Positions 61,038 to 64,000 of a stretch of 64,000 nucleotides of DNA are shown here, in pieces. Under the pieces are notes generated by a model. It was not told the DNA's origin and ran no database searches. It saw only the letters and a list, made by a program, of their open reading frames with translations. The DNA is from Yersinia bercovieri ATCC 43970 (lineage in GTDB: Bacteria; Pseudomonadota; Gammaproteobacteria; Enterobacterales; Enterobacteriaceae): the NCBI RefSeq assembly GCF_013282745.1, contig NZ_CP054044.1:2418001-2482000 (forward strand), in the 5' to 3' direction. The position numbers and the translations under genes are program-made. Numbering within the stretch: the stretch's first letter is position 1; the number at the start of each line of letters is the position of its first letter.

Positions 61038-62801
61038 TCAGTAACCAATAGCTGCACCCGCAGGGCGGCGAACATCGTTGGCGCCGTAGAGATAGCCTTC
61101 GCGCACTTTACCGGAGACGGCAGAGTCATTCCCCGAGTTGGCAGGGCTGACACCCTCAACGCCAGCCAGGCCGACGAGAATCAGCTCAGTAGCGCCCCAC
61201 GGATTCTGTTCAACCATCTTATATCCCATATTTTTCAGTAGATTAAGAGTGTCTACCGAGACCCCACGCTGCTCGTAATAAACTTCGTCGGGTAACCATT
61301 GGTGATGAATGCGCGGGGCATCCACCGCCTCTTGCGGGGCCATACCGTGATCAATCACATTCAATGCAGTTTGTAAGGTAATAGTGATGATTCGCGAACC
61401 GCCCGGTGAACCTAATACCATAAACGTCTTACCATCCTTAGTCACCAGTGTCGGGCTCATGGATGATAGTGGGCGCTTACCGGGGGCGATGGCATTAGTG
61501 GCTCCCTGAACCAGGCCGTACATATTTTGTTCGCCCACTTTCACCGTAAAATCATCCATCTCATCATTGAGGAAGAAGCCGGTGCCGGGTGCAATGACCA
61601 CGGCACCAAAGCGACCATTTACCGTGTAGGTGGTTGAGACGGCGTTACCCTCATGATCGACGATGGAGTAGTGGGTCGTTTCCGGTTTTTCATGTGGCTG
61701 CATACCCGGCTGAACTTCTACAGATGGAGTCGCTTGGTTGGCGATAATCTGCTTGCGAATATCAGCGGCATAACTTTTACTTAGCAGGCGGTCAATTGGG
61801 TTTTTAACAAACTCCGGGTCGCCGAGGAAGGTATTGCGGTCCATATAGGCATGACGCATCGCTTCTGTCAGCGTATGAATGTAAGCGGCGGAGTTAAAGC
61901 CCATACTTTTCAGGTCATAGCCCTCAAGCACATTCAATGTTTCACATAACGTCACACCACCGGAGCTAGGTGGAGGGGATGAGACAAATTTATAACCACG
62001 ATAGCTACAGGTAATGGGCGCAGTTTCCGTGATTTTATAGTTGGCAAAATCAGCCGCCGTTAGGATCCCGCCACCTTTTTTCGCTGCAGCTTCTACTGCC
62101 TGGGGGATTTTGCCCTGATAAAATGCATCTGTTCCCCGCTGTGAGATTGCGCTCAATGTATCCGCCAGATCTGTCTGAATCAGACGATCGCCCGGTTGCA
62201 GGGCTTCACCATCTTTACGTAGGAAAATACGTGCCGATTCTGGGTCCTGACGAAAGCGTTTGACGGTGGTATCCAGAATGTCAGTGTCGGCGCGGGTCAA
62301 TACAAAGCCTTCGCGAGCCAGCTTGATTGCCGGTGCCATAACTTGCTGGCGGGTCAGTTTGCCGTATCTCTTTTGTGCGCTGTCCATCCCCAAAACCGTG
62401 CCGGGAACCCCCGCAGCCAGATAGCCATACAAACTGGCATCTTTGGTCACTTTTCCCTCTTTATCCAAATACATATCAGCACTGGCAGCGGCTGGCGCGG
62501 TTTCACGGAAATTGATAAATGTATCGGTTCCATCAGCAAGGTGAATGGTCATAAAGCCGCCACCGCCGATATTACCGCAGCACGGATTCACCACCGCTTG
62601 CGCATACCCCACGGCAACCGCGGCATCAATTGCATTTCCACCCATTTTTAAAATATCAGTCCCTACCTGTGAAGCCAGATATTGGGAAGTCACAACCATG
62701 CCATTTTTTGCTTCTACTGCTGGTGTTGAAGCCGCATGTAGCGTGCCACTCACCAGTAAAGCCAAAACAGCCAAGGGTTTATTCCATTTTTTCAAAAACA
62801 T
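61038..62801 (-). CDS. ggt: Ggt, gamma-glutamyltranspeptidase
   Basis: 587 residues from ATG 62801 (MFLKKWNKPLAVLALLVSGTLHAAS, signal peptide), behind AGGAG; ATG 62894 is rejected. An Ntn-hydrolase precursor that cuts itself before the nucleophile Thr: KPE-TTHYSIVDHEGNAVSTTYTVNG. Substrate motifs include FINFRETAP and MSPTLV. It is exported to the periplasm and hydrolyses glutathione and other gamma-glutamyl compounds. The residue before Thr is Glu where E. coli has Gln. Confidence 0.95.
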   Translation of the reverse strand: MFLKKWNKPLAVLALLVSGTLHAASTPAVEAKNGMVVTSQYLASQVGTDILKMGGNAIDAAVAVGYAQAVVNPCCGNIGGGGFMTIHLADGTDTFINFRETAPAAASADMYLDKEGKVTKDASLYGYLAAGVPGTVLGMDSAQKRYGKLTRQQVMAPAIKLAREGFVLTRADTDILDTTVKRFRQDPESARIFLRKDGEALQPGDRLIQTDLADTLSAISQRGTDAFYQGKIPQAVEAAAKKGGGILTAADFANYKITETAPITCSYRGYKFVSSPPPSSGGVTLCETLNVLEGYDLKSMGFNSAAYIHTLTEAMRHAYMDRNTFLGDPEFVKNPIDRLLSKSYAADIRKQIIANQATPSVEVQPGMQPHEKPETTHYSIVDHEGNAVSTTYTVNGRFGAVVIAPGTGFFLNDEMDDFTVKVGEQNMYGLVQGATNAIAPGKRPLSSMSPTLVTKDGKTFMVLGSPGGSRIITITLQTALNVIDHGMAPQEAVDAPRIHHQWLPDEVYYEQRGVSVDTLNLLKNMGYKMVEQNPWGATELILVGLAGVEGVSPANSGNDSAVSGKVREGYLYGANDVRRPAGAAIGY

Positions 62802-63191
62802 TCTGACTCCTGTTATTTCCTGCCCGCCAGGGATTACCCGGTCATTTTTGTCTGGCAGCTTAAAATAGCTGCTTATGGAATGTGCAAAACACACGCCAGT
62901 AATAATTAATAGCAGAATTAATATTTATAGTGGCTAATTAATTGGCTACGGAGGGCGAAGTGATGAGTTATTGTCACGCTAATAGGTGGTGTATTGTTCG
63001 GTTGGGATTAAATTAAGAGAAAGCAACTGATTGAAAATAAAGGGATATGAATAAGATAGAACAGCTGGGAATAGGAATGATTATTATATAGACTCTGCGG
63101 CGGGTGCTTGAAGCTGTCTGCTTTGGGCATTGTTCGAATCAGATAGAGAGTTGCTTTGAAATAGAGCAGATGTTGCCATAAAGCAGATAGG
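62802..63191. other. Intergenic region ggt-hok
   Basis: About 390 bp, partly AT-rich. It should hold the ggt promoter and the promoter of the hok mRNA (leftwards and rightwards). No open frame or repeat was recognised. Confidence 0.4.
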
Positions 63192-63275
63192 AAAAAGCCC
63201 CGTACTGACGTTAATCAACACGAGGCTCCCTAATGCACGACAACATTACGGTAGCCTTTTACCCGCCGAAAGGCA
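63192..63275 (-). ncRNA. sok: Sok-like antisense RNA (left end is its terminator)
   Basis: On the minus strand AGCCTCGTG...CGGGGCT (63227 to 63196) followed by TTTT (to 63192) is the typical 3' hairpin of Sok RNA, opposite the hok leader. The 5' end is only estimated; a possible promoter lies on the minus strand around 63250-63280 (TTGCCT as -35). Such an RNA blocks hok translation through the leader frame. Confidence 0.65.
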
Positions 63276-63445
63276 AGGCAAGGAGGCTGAATATGCCACA
63301 AAATACGTTTGTTTACTGCCTGCTAATTGTTTGTATAACAGTGTTGGCATTTACATTAATAACGCATAAATCACTATGTGAATTACGCCTAAAAGATGGA
63401 AACAAAGAGGTTGCGGCCATTTTAGCTTACGAATCTGAACGGTAA
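63233..63445 (+). CDS. mok: Mok-like leader frame, in frame with hok
   Basis: ATG 63233 opens a 20-codon stretch (MHDNITVAFYPPKGKARRLN) that runs without a stop into the hok start. In hok/sok systems a leader frame in this place couples toxin translation to Sok regulation; here it is in phase and would give a 70-residue extended toxin if read. Whether it is translated cannot be told. Confidence 0.5.
   Translation: MHDNITVAFYPPKGKARRLNMPQNTFVYCLLIVCITVLAFTLITHKSLCELRLKDGNKEVAAILAYESER
63293..63445 (+). CDS. hok: Hok/Gef-family type I toxin
   Basis: 50 residues: MPQNTFVYCLLIVCITVLAF (membrane helix) then THKSLCELRLKDGNKEVAAILAYESER, matching Hok ([25 protein letters not shown]). AAGGAGG lies 6 bp before ATG 63293. 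Hok proteins depolarise the inner membrane when the antisense RNA is lost. It lies between ggt and ahpC on the chromosome with no plasmid genes. Confidence 0.92.
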   Translation: MPQNTFVYCLLIVCITVLAFTLITHKSLCELRLKDGNKEVAAILAYESER

Positions 63446-63453
63446 GGCGACCA

Positions 63454-63480
63454 GGCGGGGAGCAATCCCCGCCTTTCGTT
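63454..63480 (+). terminator. Intrinsic terminator of hok
   Basis: GGCGGGG-agcaat-CCCCGCC followed by TTTCGTT, 8 bp after the hok stop. Confidence 0.85.
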
Positions 63481-63545
63481 GTCAGGTAGCAGTTTTCAAG
63501 CAACCATTTAGCTTTTTGCATGTTAAAGCTAAGCAGCTTTGGCAT

Positions 63546-63578
63546 AAAAAAACCAGCTCAGCATGAGCTGACTGGTTT
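63546..63578 (-). terminator. Intrinsic terminator of ahpC
   Basis: On the minus strand AACCAG and AGCTCA pair with TGAGCT and GGTT, followed by TTTTTTT. It lies 40 bp after the ahpC stop. Confidence 0.85.
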
Positions 63579-63617
63579 GATATCCCCTGAGCGAAGCAGG
63601 GCTAGCCTAAACGATTA

Positions 63618-64000
63618 TTACAGTTTAGAGGCATTTTCAGACAGATATTTAGCCACGCCATCTGGAGATGCGCCCATACCTGCTTTACCTTTTTCCCACT
63701 GTGCAGGGCAAACATCGCCGTGCTCTTCGTGGAATTGCAGTGCGTCAACCATACGCAGCATTTCATCGATGTTACGGCCCAGTGGCAGGTCGTTAACCAC
63801 TTGGTGGCGAACCACGCCGTTTTTGTCGATGAGGAAAGAGCCACGCAGTGCAACACCTGCATCTGGGTGCTCAATGCCGTAGGCTTTCTGAATTTCACGT
63901 TTGATATCAGCAACCATTGGGTACTTAACTTCACCAATACCGCCGTTATCCACTGGGGTTTTACGCCATGCGTTGTGAACAAACTCGGAGTCGAAAGAGA
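63618..64000 (-). CDS. ahpC: AhpC/Prx-type peroxiredoxin (C-terminal part)
   Basis: The frame runs off the right edge; about 127 C-terminal residues are present, from SFDSEFVHNAWRKTPVDNGG to SENASKL. KYPMVADIKREIQKAYGI, ALRGSFLIDKNGVVRHQVVNDLPLGRN and the resolving cysteine in DVCPAQWEKGK are typical of the 2-Cys alkyl hydroperoxide reductase C/tryparedoxin-peroxidase family of about 200 residues. The peroxidatic cysteine lies outside the window. It detoxifies peroxides in the cytoplasm. Confidence 0.9.
   Translation of the reverse strand, partial: SFDSEFVHNAWRKTPVDNGGIGEVKYPMVADIKREIQKAYGIEHPDAGVALRGSFLIDKNGVVRHQVVNDLPLGRNIDEMLRMVDALQFHEEHGDVCPAQWEKGKAGMGASPDGVAKYLSENASKL

Overview
The window is chromosomal DNA of an enterobacterium, almost certainly a Yersinia of the enterocolitica/pseudotuberculosis type. 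Three things point there: the gene order follows the E. coli 5-9 minute region closely (gmhA-yafJ-yafK, dinB-pepD-gpt-frsA-crl-proBA, aroL-ppnP-rdgC-mak-sbcCD-phoBR-brnQ-proY-malZ), a complete Na+-translocating NADH:quinone reductase operon lies inside it, and ERIC-type repeats are present in several places. No rRNA, tRNA, IS transposase, prophage or CRISPR array was seen.

Layout. 1-4106: methionine salvage genes (mtnB partial, mtnC, mtnD, then divergent mtnA and mtnK with a MetJ operator between them). 4107-15064: an AT-rich start followed by a two-partner-secretion locus: an outer-membrane TpsB transporter, a 2185-residue HMW1/EtpA-like TpsA exoprotein with sequon-rich repeats, and an HMW1C-like cytoplasmic N-glycosyltransferase split by a one-base frameshift in a C5 tract. 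15096-19993: fadE, gmhA, yafJ and the L,D-transpeptidase-fold gene yafK. 20464-27620: nqrABCDEF-apbE-nqrM, an energy-conserving complex together with its flavin and iron maturation factors. 27741-34183: a divergent GDPD-family periplasmic protein, SOS-controlled dinB, pepD, gpt, frsA and crl.

34339-42115: proBA, a FliA-promoted ycgR, small genes, and three decay signs: a truncated yafE next to an ERIC remnant, a Fur-box siderophore-binding protein, and the last ~90 codons of a lost TonB-dependent receptor. 42357-46272: aroL, ppnP, rdgC and mak, followed by a 123-bp ERIC-core tandem triplication. 46273-54519: sbcCD and the phoBR operon, with a PstS-like periplasmic protein gene 6 bp after phoR. 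54976-62801: brnQ, proY, a 200-bp MITE-like element, malZ with MalT boxes, an SDR gene and ggt. 62802-64000: a chromosomal hok/sok-type toxin-antitoxin locus and the 3' part of ahpC.

The most interesting biology is the glycosylated-adhesin locus at 4.1-15 kb: a probable surface adhesin built from nearly identical 146-residue repeats, each with nine N-X-S/T sequons, a C-terminal cysteine pair like the HMW1 anchor, and its own modifying enzyme apparently switched off or phase-varied by loss of one C. Families were recognised by eye from protein sequence; no database search was run, and regulatory sites are matches to consensus only.
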